A DNA stretch of 11,857 bases from Rhizophlyctis rosea (Eukaryota; Chytridiomycota; Chytridiomycetes; Rhizophlyctidales; Rhizophlyctidaceae): the NCBI GenBank assembly GCA_027596075.1, contig JADGJC010000568.1:1-11857 (forward strand). Direction: 5' to 3'. Of the stretch, positions 1 through 6,722 are shown piece after piece. Numbering within the stretch: position 1 is the stretch's first letter; every line of letters begins with the position of its first letter. The position numbers were made by a program, and so were the translations under genes. A model generated the notes under the pieces. The model was not told where the DNA came from, ran no database searches, and was given only the letters and a program-made list of their open reading frames with translations.

Positions 1-1098
1 ATGAAGAGTTGTTGTTGTTTTTGCGTCAGAAGATTGCGGTTGTTAATCGGGCACTGTGAAGGATGTGTTGTGTGGAGTGGTGTAGGGGTTGTAAATATGC
101 GAATGGTTGAAGATGATGACTTTGTTAATATACCTCGGATGCTTACAAGGTGTTCATTTGGGGCTCAGGAATTGGATACCGGTTTTGGAAATCTTCAGCT
201 TCAGCTATTTCGAATCAAAGTGAGAGACCTAAGACAAGAAATGAAGAAATCAAGTATGAGAATGCGGTTGAATGTGCCCAGTTTTGCATCAATTATCTAG
301 CCCTGGAAGACACTTTTTTTTCTCGCCGATTATGCATGCACGACAGACTTCAAATTTTGGTGACTGTTAACGTCAAAGTCCAAATTTATGACGCGAAGGC
401 CAAGCATCCCCTTGGCATGTGTGTGAGCCACAAGAAGTCAAAGAGGCTAGCATCATTTTTCGATGGCGAGGCTGATTAGAGCAGTCACACAGCCGTCGCA
501 TGTTTTTTTGTCAAAATTATTCATCTCATGTAACTCAGACATATGCGAATGGCCGATGAACAGAAGACAAGGTTTGCAAAAGAGGCTGAGATATTGAGCC
601 GCAACTCAGCCGCAACTTGCAAGGGTTGTGCTGTCCAGCTCCACCACATCCTGATTACGTAATGCAAATGGGGGGGCGATCGGAATTCGGACCCAAGTTT
701 AGCCCTCGCCAAGGCAGAGGCCTCAGGCCCTTGCCCAAAGCCTTCTCAGCTCGTTCTCCTTACCTCTGACAGCAGATCTCATAAAAGTGGACCAACAATC
801 TTTTGTGCCCAAGTTCAAAAAAGGAAGCGGCCGTCTTCAACCTTAATCATCCAATTGTTTTGAAAGATCGAAGTCTTATTGATAGTTGTGCACTTCCCAG
901 GCAAAGGCCGCTCGCGTTGCGGCCCCAAAGTTGAGCGTCCAGCAACGAAGTTGTGACAACGGATATCGCGTCTACCAGTAGTTCCATAAGAAGAAGCGTC
1001 TACTCTATTAATGGTGTCTCAATAGCGGTCTTTACCTACCTCTTCACCATCCATCAGAGGAATCCATACTTTTTTCATGTACCAACTCATACCATAAA
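1..1098. other. Upstream region without a supported gene
   Basis: Open frames here are short (up to 109 codons), overlap each other and show no recognisable domain. An 18-codon open stretch runs from base 3 to a TGA at 57-59 and could be the 3' end of a gene starting outside the window, but it is far too short to call. There is a G7 run near 667 and a GC-only inverted repeat at 906-924. The roughly 100 bases before the ankyrin-like gene should hold its promoter and 5' UTR; I see no clear TATA box. Confidence 0.5.
906..924. repeat. GC-only inverted repeat
   Basis: GGCCGC (906-911) is perfectly complementary to GCGGCC (919-924) across a 7-base loop. Just downstream CAAC-GAA-GTTG (943-953) forms another small hairpin, and the same GTTG can instead pair with CAAC at 957-960. 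It lies about 175 bases before the ankyrin-like start codon. It may be structural noise or a regulatory palindrome; nothing in the sequence decides this. Confidence 0.4.
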
Positions 1099-1899
1099 AT
1101 GGCACAGATACCTCAAAAACCCTCACAACCCCTCCTCCTCCCCCTCGAACTCCTCTACACCATATTCCTCTACACCCCACCCACCCTCTCCTTCCACATT
1201 GGCGTCATCCTCTCCATCCACTACCACTACCCCGACATTCGCGACAACGCAATCCCCCTCCTCCCCTCCGCCTCCATGGATGCTGCCTCCAAAAAAGGTC
1301 AAACCCATCTCCTACGCTGGTGGGTGGAATGGAAACGAAAGCGTCCCTCCCGCCAACTGATGTGGTCGGAGAACGCGATGGATTGGGCTAGTGCGGAGGG
1401 GAGGGTGACGATACTGGAATGGTGGAAGAATAGTGGGTTGGAAGCTAAGCATTCGGAAAAGGCTATGCTTTTGGCTAGTAAGAGGGGACATGTAGCTGTA
1501 TTGGAGTGGTGGAGGAGGAGTGGGATACCGTTGCGATACCTTGGTCCGTCCAATCCTATGGACTATGCCAGTGCTGAAGCACACGTCGCTGTCCTAGATT
1601 GGTGGAAGGGCAGTGGGCTTGAACTTCGATGGTCCGCCAGCGCGATCGATTATGCTAGCGCCAATGGGCATATTGAGGTGCTGGAGTGGTGGAAACATAG
1701 TGGGCTGGAGCCCAAGTTCTCAAAATGGGGATTGGAGCAGGCTAAGTTGAAGGGACATATGGAGGTAGTGAAGTGGTGGAAGGCGAATGGGCTCAAGGTG
1801 CAGGGGCAAACTCAGGCGAATTATGATTCTGGTTTCAAGGTAGTGAGGGGCTGGTGGAAGCGTAGTTATGGGAGTCGGTGGACGATTAGTGGTACTTAG
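1099..1899 (+). CDS. WW-type ankyrin-repeat-like protein
   Basis: A 266-residue intronless protein. Residues 14-40 (LPLELLYTIFLYT onward) resemble the Leu-Pro opening helix of an F-box-like module, although a full F-box is not evident. From about residue 61 to 253 come seven degenerate units built on an A-S-A-x-G-H-x-x-V-L-E-W-W-K-x-S-G-L-E pattern. This is an ankyrin-like helix pair in which the second helix carries Trp-Trp; the pairs start at residues 74, 108, 137, 168, 197, 226 and 252. Trp makes up 20 of 266 residues. There is no signal peptide or membrane segment, so a cytosolic or nuclear binding scaffold is the best inference; the partner is unknown. The ATG has A at -3 and G at +4, and no earlier in-frame ATG gives a better start. 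The stop is TAG at 1897-1899. The first 80 codons are rich in C-ending codons and the rest in G. Certain as a gene, uncertain in function. Confidence 0.88.
   Translation: MAQIPQKPSQPLLLPLELLYTIFLYTPPTLSFHIGVILSIHYHYPDIRDNAIPLLPSASMDAASKKGQTHLLRWWVEWKRKRPSRQLMWSENAMDWASAEGRVTILEWWKNSGLEAKHSEKAMLLASKRGHVAVLEWWRRSGIPLRYLGPSNPMDYASAEAHVAVLDWWKGSGLELRWSASAIDYASANGHIEVLEWWKHSGLEPKFSKWGLEQAKLKGHMEVVKWWKANGLKVQGQTQANYDSGFKVVRGWWKRSYGSRWTISGT
1279..1857 (+). repeat. Coding tandem repeats with Trp-Trp codons
   Basis: Seven diverged coding repeats of about 26-34 codons, each marked by TGGTGG at 1318, 1420, 1507, 1600, 1687, 1774 and 1852. The spacing is 102, 87, 93, 87, 87 and 78 bases. The common unit is therefore 29 codons, with a 5-codon insertion between the first pair, a 2-codon insertion between the third and fourth, and a shortened last unit. 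The copies differ at many codons, so this is an old protein repeat rather than a recent DNA duplication. Confidence 0.8.
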
Positions 1900-4071
1900 T
1901 TAGGAACGTCAAGGGTTTGACGTGTTTCTATGTATGTTTTGCGAAGATAATAAGCGGTATACATTGTCTGTGTGTGTCAACTTCTCACTCAGCAGATATG
2001 AAGATGGTGGCAATCAGACAATCGCGTGAAGACACTCAGTTGTATGGTCATTTAGTTATTCTTTGCGCAGGTCGGTTTTCTTCTCTTTGAGTTTTTGCGC
2101 TCACTGTCTGCCTGCATGTCTCATAGCCATAAGGTAGTATGGTAGGATAGGAATCGTTGCCTGGTGAGTCATAGACAACAAACCGCAACCAGTCTCCAAA
2201 AGACTGCTAAGGTATTCAAGCAAAATCACTCAATCCATGAGCGTTATGCCGTGAGCTCTTCAGCAATGATACGTTTGTAGTCGCAAAAACAAAGGATGCC
2301 CAGGTTCATTTCGTCACAGTATGACCGGCGATTGGATGGTGATATTCACTACCTAAGAGTGCCCCAATTTGCCTTACCAATACTATTTGAAAGTGTCTCT
2401 GCCAAGTCCCCGAAACAGTCGAGATGTTACCCATATCATCACTTCTACCAACACTAGTCCGTATCCGACTCTTTTTAGCTTTTTAGTGAGGACTCAATCA
2501 CTTGATGAAAGTCCCGACTGTCCAGTCAAATGATAATAGAGGGCTGAAGAAAGCTAACAATATCGATCAAGGGAGCCCAGGACACACTGGACTTCCAGCG
2601 GCCTCAGTCCGCCTCCACAGTTCGTGAACGAGACAGTTGTGCACCCAGTCGGCGGATGCCATGGTTTGCGTGACCGAGTTGCGCAGATCATGAATACTAA
2701 TTTAGCTTTATGGGCCGTTTTTCTCTCTTTGACGCTGCCCCCTTCTGGAGATTTCACCATGTCGGAAAACAATAAATGACGACGCTCATGTACAAGTCTC
2801 TGTGAGGATACATACACGAGCCGTATGATGAATATCTAGATCGATGTGTTGCAGTGTATTTCGCTGAAGTTCATAAGACCCTTTCGGGCCGTGCTGCTGG
2901 GAAAAAGGAATGCGCTTGCTTAGTTCATTTACGTTAAAATGTGCTGTTGCCGACAACAACTCAAACGGACTGCCCGTCACCGCCACGAAAACACCAACAC
3001 AACATCCACCACTTTTTCCAATCACCTCAAAAAGACCGCTCTCCAAAAACGCAGAGACACCAAGGATTCCCCAACATTGTGGTTGGTCAGGATGATGAAT
3101 TTTGCAAACTGCTGGGAGAGGGACAAAACAAAGTACGTAATCAAAAGATACGGATCGGTCAGAGAGAAGCGTCCCTGTAATCTTCGTGGATGAATATCGG
3201 ATTACCGTCAAGGCGGGTTCCTGTCATCGAAAGAAAGAATCAGACGGACCAAGGAATCCATTTAATCTTTTTCGAATTTAAAGCTGTTGCAATTCATCGA
3301 GTTCCTTGGTTCGATTGAGAATGCTCATAATGCATGGCACGAAACTGCTTACCAAACCTTTCCTCTCGAATTGTGCAGTTTGCTGATTGCAAACAAATGC
3401 ATGTTAGAGAAGTCTCTATCTGCGCTCCTTCATTTTTCCTATCTTCAACCGCTCGTCGTCTACCTGCACGCCCAACCCACGAGGCGAAAAAGCAAGTAAG
3501 TCATGCCAAACATCCCGAGTCTGAAAAGCGCAATGGAACCAAGTGCAGATGGTCAGATAAACTAACATTTCCATTCCACGGAACCTTAAGGCACAACCGG
3601 GCTTGTTGCAGTCATTAGGTGGACCAATTCCGAGGTGTGCATCTTCTAAATATCAGACTGCATTCTAGAAGCGTATAAAAAGGATGCAGGAACTGGCAAG
3701 ATGTAAATATGGAGTTCAGTCTTCGATTAGACGCACACCATGACCAACCGAGAGCATATGTAGTTCTCGTAATCCTTTCAGCATCAGTACTCAAGCAAGC
3801 AGATTCAAACGGGATTATAGAGGCACAGCTCCAAACACTGTGCGTTCCCTGACAGACAATGCGCAATGGGCCAAAAATCTGTGGCTGTCTGTGCATGGTG
3901 TTTATTGTGAATCGTTACGGCCGCCTACTTGACATGGGTGTTTTTCAAACCATATGTTTAGCCTTCCACACAAGCCAAGGTGTCCCCTGTGCACCGCAGT
4001 CTGAAGACGCTTTTATAGGGAATGTCACTACTGTCGGTCGGTTTCCACCAGATGGCACAAATGGAAGGGAG

Positions 4072-4099
4072 AGATAAAGTCCACCAGATAAAGTCCACC
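4072..4099. repeat. Perfect 14-bp tandem duplication
   Basis: AGATAAAGTCCACC occurs twice head to tail (4072-4085 and 4086-4099) with no mismatch, so the duplication is recent or maintained. Each copy contains GATA. It lies about 270 bases upstream of the NSE2 start codon, so it could be a paired regulatory site, but replication slippage explains it equally well. Confidence 0.75.
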
Positions 4100-4309
4100 A
4101 AGGACCCTGGCGTTCTTGTGTGTCACTTGGGACGGCACCAACAAATGTTGCCCAGAATGGAACAAATTGATTGAATGTGTCCACCTCAATCCGGACTCCC
4201 ATCTTTTGTTGTGTTCCCCTCTTTCCAACTATCTATGGCAAATCTATGGACTGCTCATCTGCTCATTTACCCCTTCTTTTCTCAACATCTAATTAACAGG
4301 TTGCTTACA

Positions 4310-4315
4310 TATAAA
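4310..4315 (+). promoter_or_regulatory. TATA-like box upstream of NSE2
   Basis: TATAAA in an AT-rich context (ACATATAAAC), 55 bases before the chosen NSE2 ATG. The position suits a core promoter with a short leader, but this is a single short match and fungal housekeeping genes often lack TATA boxes. Confidence 0.25.
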
Positions 4316-4364
4316 CATCCGCTTTCACACACCTTTTCCCAAATCGACTTCCCATATAGTTGCA

Positions 4365-5714
4365 ATGGCGACCGGCGTATACGGTGTGTTTTTGCCTTGG
4401 TCCCGTGCAACGAACCCTCCGCAATACTGAACAGTTACCTTACGAGCAGCAACGAAATTCTCCAACCTCATCACCACCCTCCAAAGCCTCCAAGCAACAG
4501 TCAACGAAGGCCTCCACAACTCCACAGAAGCAGCAACAGATCTAGAAGACTCCCTCCACTCCCTTCGAGAGATCTCCAATGCATCTCCATCCGAAACACC
4601 AACGACCTACACCGAAGGAGAGTACGATGACCAAACCCGCGCTCTTGCAGACACCATTCCTTCATACTTGGAGCGCCAGGCAGTACTAGAAGCCAGCTTG
4701 AACACTCTGAAGGATCTCAAAGCTCGTCTGGCTAGCGGTGAAGGTATCGGTGATCCGATCGCTGAGGTGAACCACTCGTTTGGCGAAGGACGGAAGTCTT
4801 ATCAGAGGACAGTGGCTGGTGATCAGGATGAGCGTGAGGCGGCCCTGATGAAGTTTGATGAGTACGAAAGGTGTGCATATATGTGTGTGTGTGTGTGTGT
4901 GTGTGAGGGTGGGTGGGTGGGTGTGGGTGGGGTGGGGGTGGAGGAGAAGGGTGGGTGTGCGAAGCTTATATGTTACTGCGCGAAGCGCAGGATTGATTTG
5001 CCAGCGAAGCTGGTGGGGCCGAAACCACCATTCGAAGGATGGTGGTGTGAGAAGGTGTGCCGAAGGCATTATGAATTGGAGAGAAGGCCCGCAGTATGGT
5101 CTTGACTTGGGTGGGAAGGGGGTGAGAAGGTGCGCCGGTGGATTGAAATGGAGAGAGGTTTGGGGCGGTACTGAGTTTCAGCGATGCGGCGTCCCGCATT
5201 TTGAAGTACCATACACATCACTGGGCTGGTAATGACCTTTCTCACCCACGCAGGTTCCAAAGACAAATATGGGAAAAGCGCTACCCAAACACACCCTTCA
5301 AAGAACCCAAAGGAAAGTCCAAAGCAAACGCTTCAGCAGCCGACGACTCAGACGACGACATCGTCATCACAAGTCAATCTGAAAGTTACCTCGATCCCCT
5401 TACCGTAAGTAACTCCCTCCCCTCTCCCCACTTGCCACTTACCAAGCCCACTTACATCTTACCCCCTCCAGCAAACGCTCCTAACCCAGCCCGTCACATC
5501 CTCCGACTGCGGCCACTCCTACTCCCGCGCATCCATCATGGCCTACATCGGCCGCGCTCCACATACGGAGTGTCCCGTCGCGGGTTGCAAGAAGTTTGTG
5601 CGGTTGGCGGATTTGCAGCCTAATAAGCGATTGGAGAGGGCGGTTGCGCAGAGGAGGAGGCAGTTGGAGGAAGAGGAGGAGGAGGAGGATGAGGAGTATG
5701 CGGTTGTTGAGTAG
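4365..5714 (+). CDS. Nse2/Mms21 SUMO E3 ligase, four exons
   Basis: Exons 4365-4383, 4450-4870, 5254-5404 and 5472-5714 join in frame to 277 residues. The protein is the SP-RING SUMO ligase of the nuclear Smc5/6 complex, which sumoylates complex subunits and repair proteins. The C-terminal SP-RING shows all four zinc ligands of the family, Cys210, His212, Cys231 and Cys236 (DCGHSYSRASI, then TECPVAGC), preceded by DPLT at 194-197. Residues 7-155 are largely helical, with EYERFQRQIWEKRYP at 144-158, the Smc5-binding type of helix followed by the usual short basic stretch. An acidic DDSDDDIVIT patch at 177-186 matches both the conserved Nse2 linker and a SUMO-interacting motif. The tail is nearly all Glu (263-272). 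Length is close to the family norm. Exon 1 encodes only six residues plus one base; its splice is the least certain part, because an alternative in-frame acceptor at 4434 would add five residues. Intron 2 is unusually long and structured. Confidence 0.9.
4384..4449 (+). other. NSE2 intron 1 (66 nt)
   Basis: GTGTGT donor, TACTGAAC branch-like sequence at 4425-4432 and CAG acceptor at 4447-4449. It splits a codon after its first base, and removing it bypasses an in-frame TGA at 4428. An in-frame AG at 4434 would also work but lies right against the branch-like sequence, so 4449 is preferred. Confidence 0.7.
4882..4941 (+). repeat. (TG)12 microsatellite and G-quadruplex run
   Basis: Twelve TG units (4882-4905) are followed directly by four GGG tracts separated by single T bases (4907-4909, 4911-4913, 4915-4917, 4919-4921), then more G tracts to 4941. 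One-base loops are the most favourable quadruplex form. The G-rich strand is the sense strand, so both the DNA and the pre-mRNA could fold. The block starts 11 bases after the intron 2 donor and contains many GTGTGT donor look-alikes. Confidence 0.85.
4976..5068. repeat. Chain of four GAA-triloop hairpins
   Basis: Four consecutive perfect or near-perfect hairpins share the loop GAA. CTGCGC pairs with GCGCAG (4976-4990), CCAGC with GCTGG (5001-5013), ACCACCATTC with GGATGGTGGT (5024-5046, one G-T pair) and TGCC with GGCA (5058-5068). A further core GCGAAGC lies at 4959-4965. The stems differ in sequence but keep C-GAA-G at the tip, so selection or a shared folding origin acts on the hairpin, not the bases. 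The GCGAAGC core is known as an exceptionally stable DNA mini-hairpin. Confidence 0.8.
5047..5158 (+). repeat. Imperfect direct repeat, 75-base offset
   Basis: GTGAGAAGGTG occurs at 5047-5057 and again at 5122-5132. In each case a diverged stretch follows and ends in TGGAGAGA (5077-5084 and 5149-5156). Only the first copy keeps the GCC-GAA-GGC hairpin; the second reads GCGCCGGTGG at that place. This suggests that part of the intron arose by local duplication and then diverged. Confidence 0.5.
5167..5210. repeat. Nested inverted repeat near intron 2 acceptor
   Basis: GGTACT (5167-5172) pairs with AGTACC (5205-5210), enclosing a second perfect stem ATGCGG/CCGCAT (5184-5199, 4-base loop). The fold lies about 45-85 bases before the acceptor. 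It differs from the upstream hairpins in its loop (CGTC). Confidence 0.55.
5405..5471 (+). other. NSE2 intron 3 (67 nt)
   Basis: A consensus GTAAGT donor, a pyrimidine-rich body and a CCTCCAG acceptor. It is phase 0 and separates DPLT from QTLLTQPV just inside the SP-RING. Removing it brings the zinc-binding half into frame. Confidence 0.88.
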
Positions 5715-6418
5715 AGGGGAGTTGGTGGTGGAGGTGTGTGATTGATATCGAGCTGTGCGGTAGTGTGAAATGAACACAATGGCGCGGCTCGTAATTTGCA
5801 TGATTCCAGTCAAAACAATGCTCCCGCATTAGTTTTCTTGAGTGGCTTCCCTTTTTCCGCTGTTTGTTTGTGACCTAAGCGATCCGACTCATGGTGATGA
5901 TTTGCATACCATCTTGTCCGCAGCTTTCGGAACTGTCAATGTCCTCCAAATGCAAACATCCCACTTGGTCCCGCTTTAGACTTCATGCACATGCAGGTGC
6001 ACTGTGCAATCTGAAGCGTCCGACAATGACTGATACACGCACTTCCATGACGCTGTGGAGGTTCCATCAGTTGATGATGTATTTTTCGCATTTCGTTTTC
6101 CCGTGATTGCTTTCTTTTTGGCTTGCTCCAATGTACAATCAACCTACTTGTGATCCCGCGAGACTTGATTTGACTGACCGCTCAACATCATTCCAAGATT
6201 TCATAGTCCGTCTCCCATTGCGTCAAACTGTTCAAGGTTTCATCGGTCCGTAAATCAACAATAGCTTCACTTTTGGGTCAATGAACCTACCAGTGCCATC
6301 TTTGGGGGCTTCATTTTTGCACCCGAATGAACAAGAGCATTCCGCCATAATGTGAATAGGCTTTTCATTGTGAGAAGTTTCTGACGGCCGTCAAAGAATC
6401 AAATCAACCTACTAACCA
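5715..6418. other. Intergenic region after NSE2
   Basis: It contains the NSE2 3' UTR and otherwise nothing I can name. Open frames are at most about 71 codons and unremarkable. AATCAACCTACT occurs twice (6137-6148 and 6402-6413), the second copy just before the tRNA relic; a 12-base match at this distance could be chance. Confidence 0.5.
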
Positions 6419-6452
6419 GGTCAGCTAGCTCAATCGGCAGAGCGCGAGACTC
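6419..6452 (+). pseudogene. 5' half of a tRNA-Lys, relic
   Basis: These 34 bases match the first 34 bases of the tRNA-Lys at 6641 with five differences, three of them in the acceptor strand. The D arm and A box are intact apart from one loop base. The five bases before it (AACCA) also match the flank of the real gene. Similarity stops at the first anticodon base, and no B box or 3' half follows at the right distance. It cannot make a tRNA. A truncated duplication is likelier than a SINE head because no SINE body is visible. Confidence 0.75.
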
Positions 6453-6607
6453 GGAACCATGGAACTCCCGCTATGTCCACTACCATAACACAGTCTCTTC
6501 GGTAGCATCATGTATCAGTGGAGCTTCCAAATACTCCTTGAGGCTCGAAAGTTCTTTATGTCTGCTAAACACAATATTTTGCACCTTTCGCCAATAGGTT
6601 CAGATCG

Positions 6608-6625
6608 TATAATTAAAATAAAATT
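6608..6625 (+). promoter_or_regulatory. AT-rich block upstream of tRNA-Lys
   Basis: TATAATTAAAATAAAATT, at -33 to -16 from the tRNA 5' end. Many fungal tRNA genes carry a TATA-like upstream element that helps TFIIIB; this is the only such block nearby. Assigned by position only. Confidence 0.35.
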
Positions 6626-6640
6626 CAGTCTTTTCAACCA

Positions 6641-6713
6641 GCCCGGCTAGCTCAATCGGTAGAGCGTGAGACTCTTAATCTCAAGGTTGCGGGTTCGACC
6701 CCCGCGTTGGGCT
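6641..6713 (+). tRNA. tRNA-Lys (anticodon CTT)
   Basis: A 73-base cloverleaf without intron. The acceptor stem GCCCGGC pairs with GTTGGGC (two G-U pairs); D stem GCTC/GAGC; anticodon stem TGAGA/TCTCA around the loop CTCTTAA with CTT at 6674-6676; five-base variable loop; T stem GCGGG/CCCGC around TTCGACC. The discriminator base is T6713 and CCA is not encoded, as expected for a nuclear gene. The A box (from TAGCTCAATCGG) and the B box (GGTTCGACC, 6692-6700) are intact. It reads AAG codons. A relic of its 5' half lies 222 bases upstream. Confidence 0.96.
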
Positions 6714-6715
6714 TC

Positions 6716-6722
6716 TTTTTTT
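6716..6722 (+). terminator. Pol III T-run terminator
   Basis: Seven T on the sense strand, beginning two bases after the mature tRNA 3' end. A run of this length is sufficient for RNA polymerase III termination. A second, longer T run follows at about 6747. Confidence 0.85.

Larger units (their letters stand above)
1900..4364. other. Intergenic region, about 2.5 kb
   Basis: No frame gives a recognisable protein. The longest open frame is on the minus strand (2786-3211, 141 codons), starts at TTG, contains no ATG at all and overlaps plus-strand frames. A plus-strand 94-codon ATG frame at 3334-3618 has no recognisable domain. A small perfect hairpin (CAGTCT/AGACTG, 2190-2206) lies 290 bases after the ankyrin-like stop; its role is unknown. 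The last 60 or so bases before 4365 should contain the NSE2 promoter and leader. Confidence 0.5.
4871..5253 (+). other. NSE2 intron 2 (383 nt, structured)
   Basis: Donor GTGTGC follows GAAAG; acceptor CACGCAG precedes GTTCC. Joining gives the conserved EYER-FQRQIW helix, which fixes both sites. It is nearly six times longer than the other two introns. It carries a (TG)12 tract, a four-tract G run, a chain of GAA-loop hairpins, an imperfect direct repeat with a 75-base offset and a terminal inverted repeat. The first 232 bases stay open in the exon 2 frame until TGA at 5103-5105, so a retained-intron transcript would encode about 224 residues without the SP-RING. Confidence 0.88.

Noticed and set aside
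1123..1308. Glu- and Gly-rich minus-strand frame
   Set aside because: It is the antisense of the C-rich first third of the ankyrin-like gene and only reflects that composition.
2786..3211. Minus-strand open frame of 141 codons, the longest outside the two real genes apart from shadows
   Set aside because: It starts at TTG, contains no ATG, has no recognisable domain, and roughly one such frame is expected by chance in a window of this size.
3303..3325. GGTTCGATT at about 3310, resembling a tRNA B box
   Set aside because: The flanking bases do not form a T stem and no A box or acceptor stem fits upstream.
3266..3618. Two overlapping plus-strand frames with a consensus-like GTAAGT at 3496 and possible acceptors at 3590 and 3611
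   Set aside because: Splicing to either acceptor leads to a stop within ten codons, the longer frame lacks an ATG start, and no domain is visible.
4175..4630. 151-codon plus-strand frame overlapping the start of NSE2
   Set aside because: It is a shadow of the C-rich NSE2 exon 2 in another frame; the NSE2 frame gives conserved family sequence.
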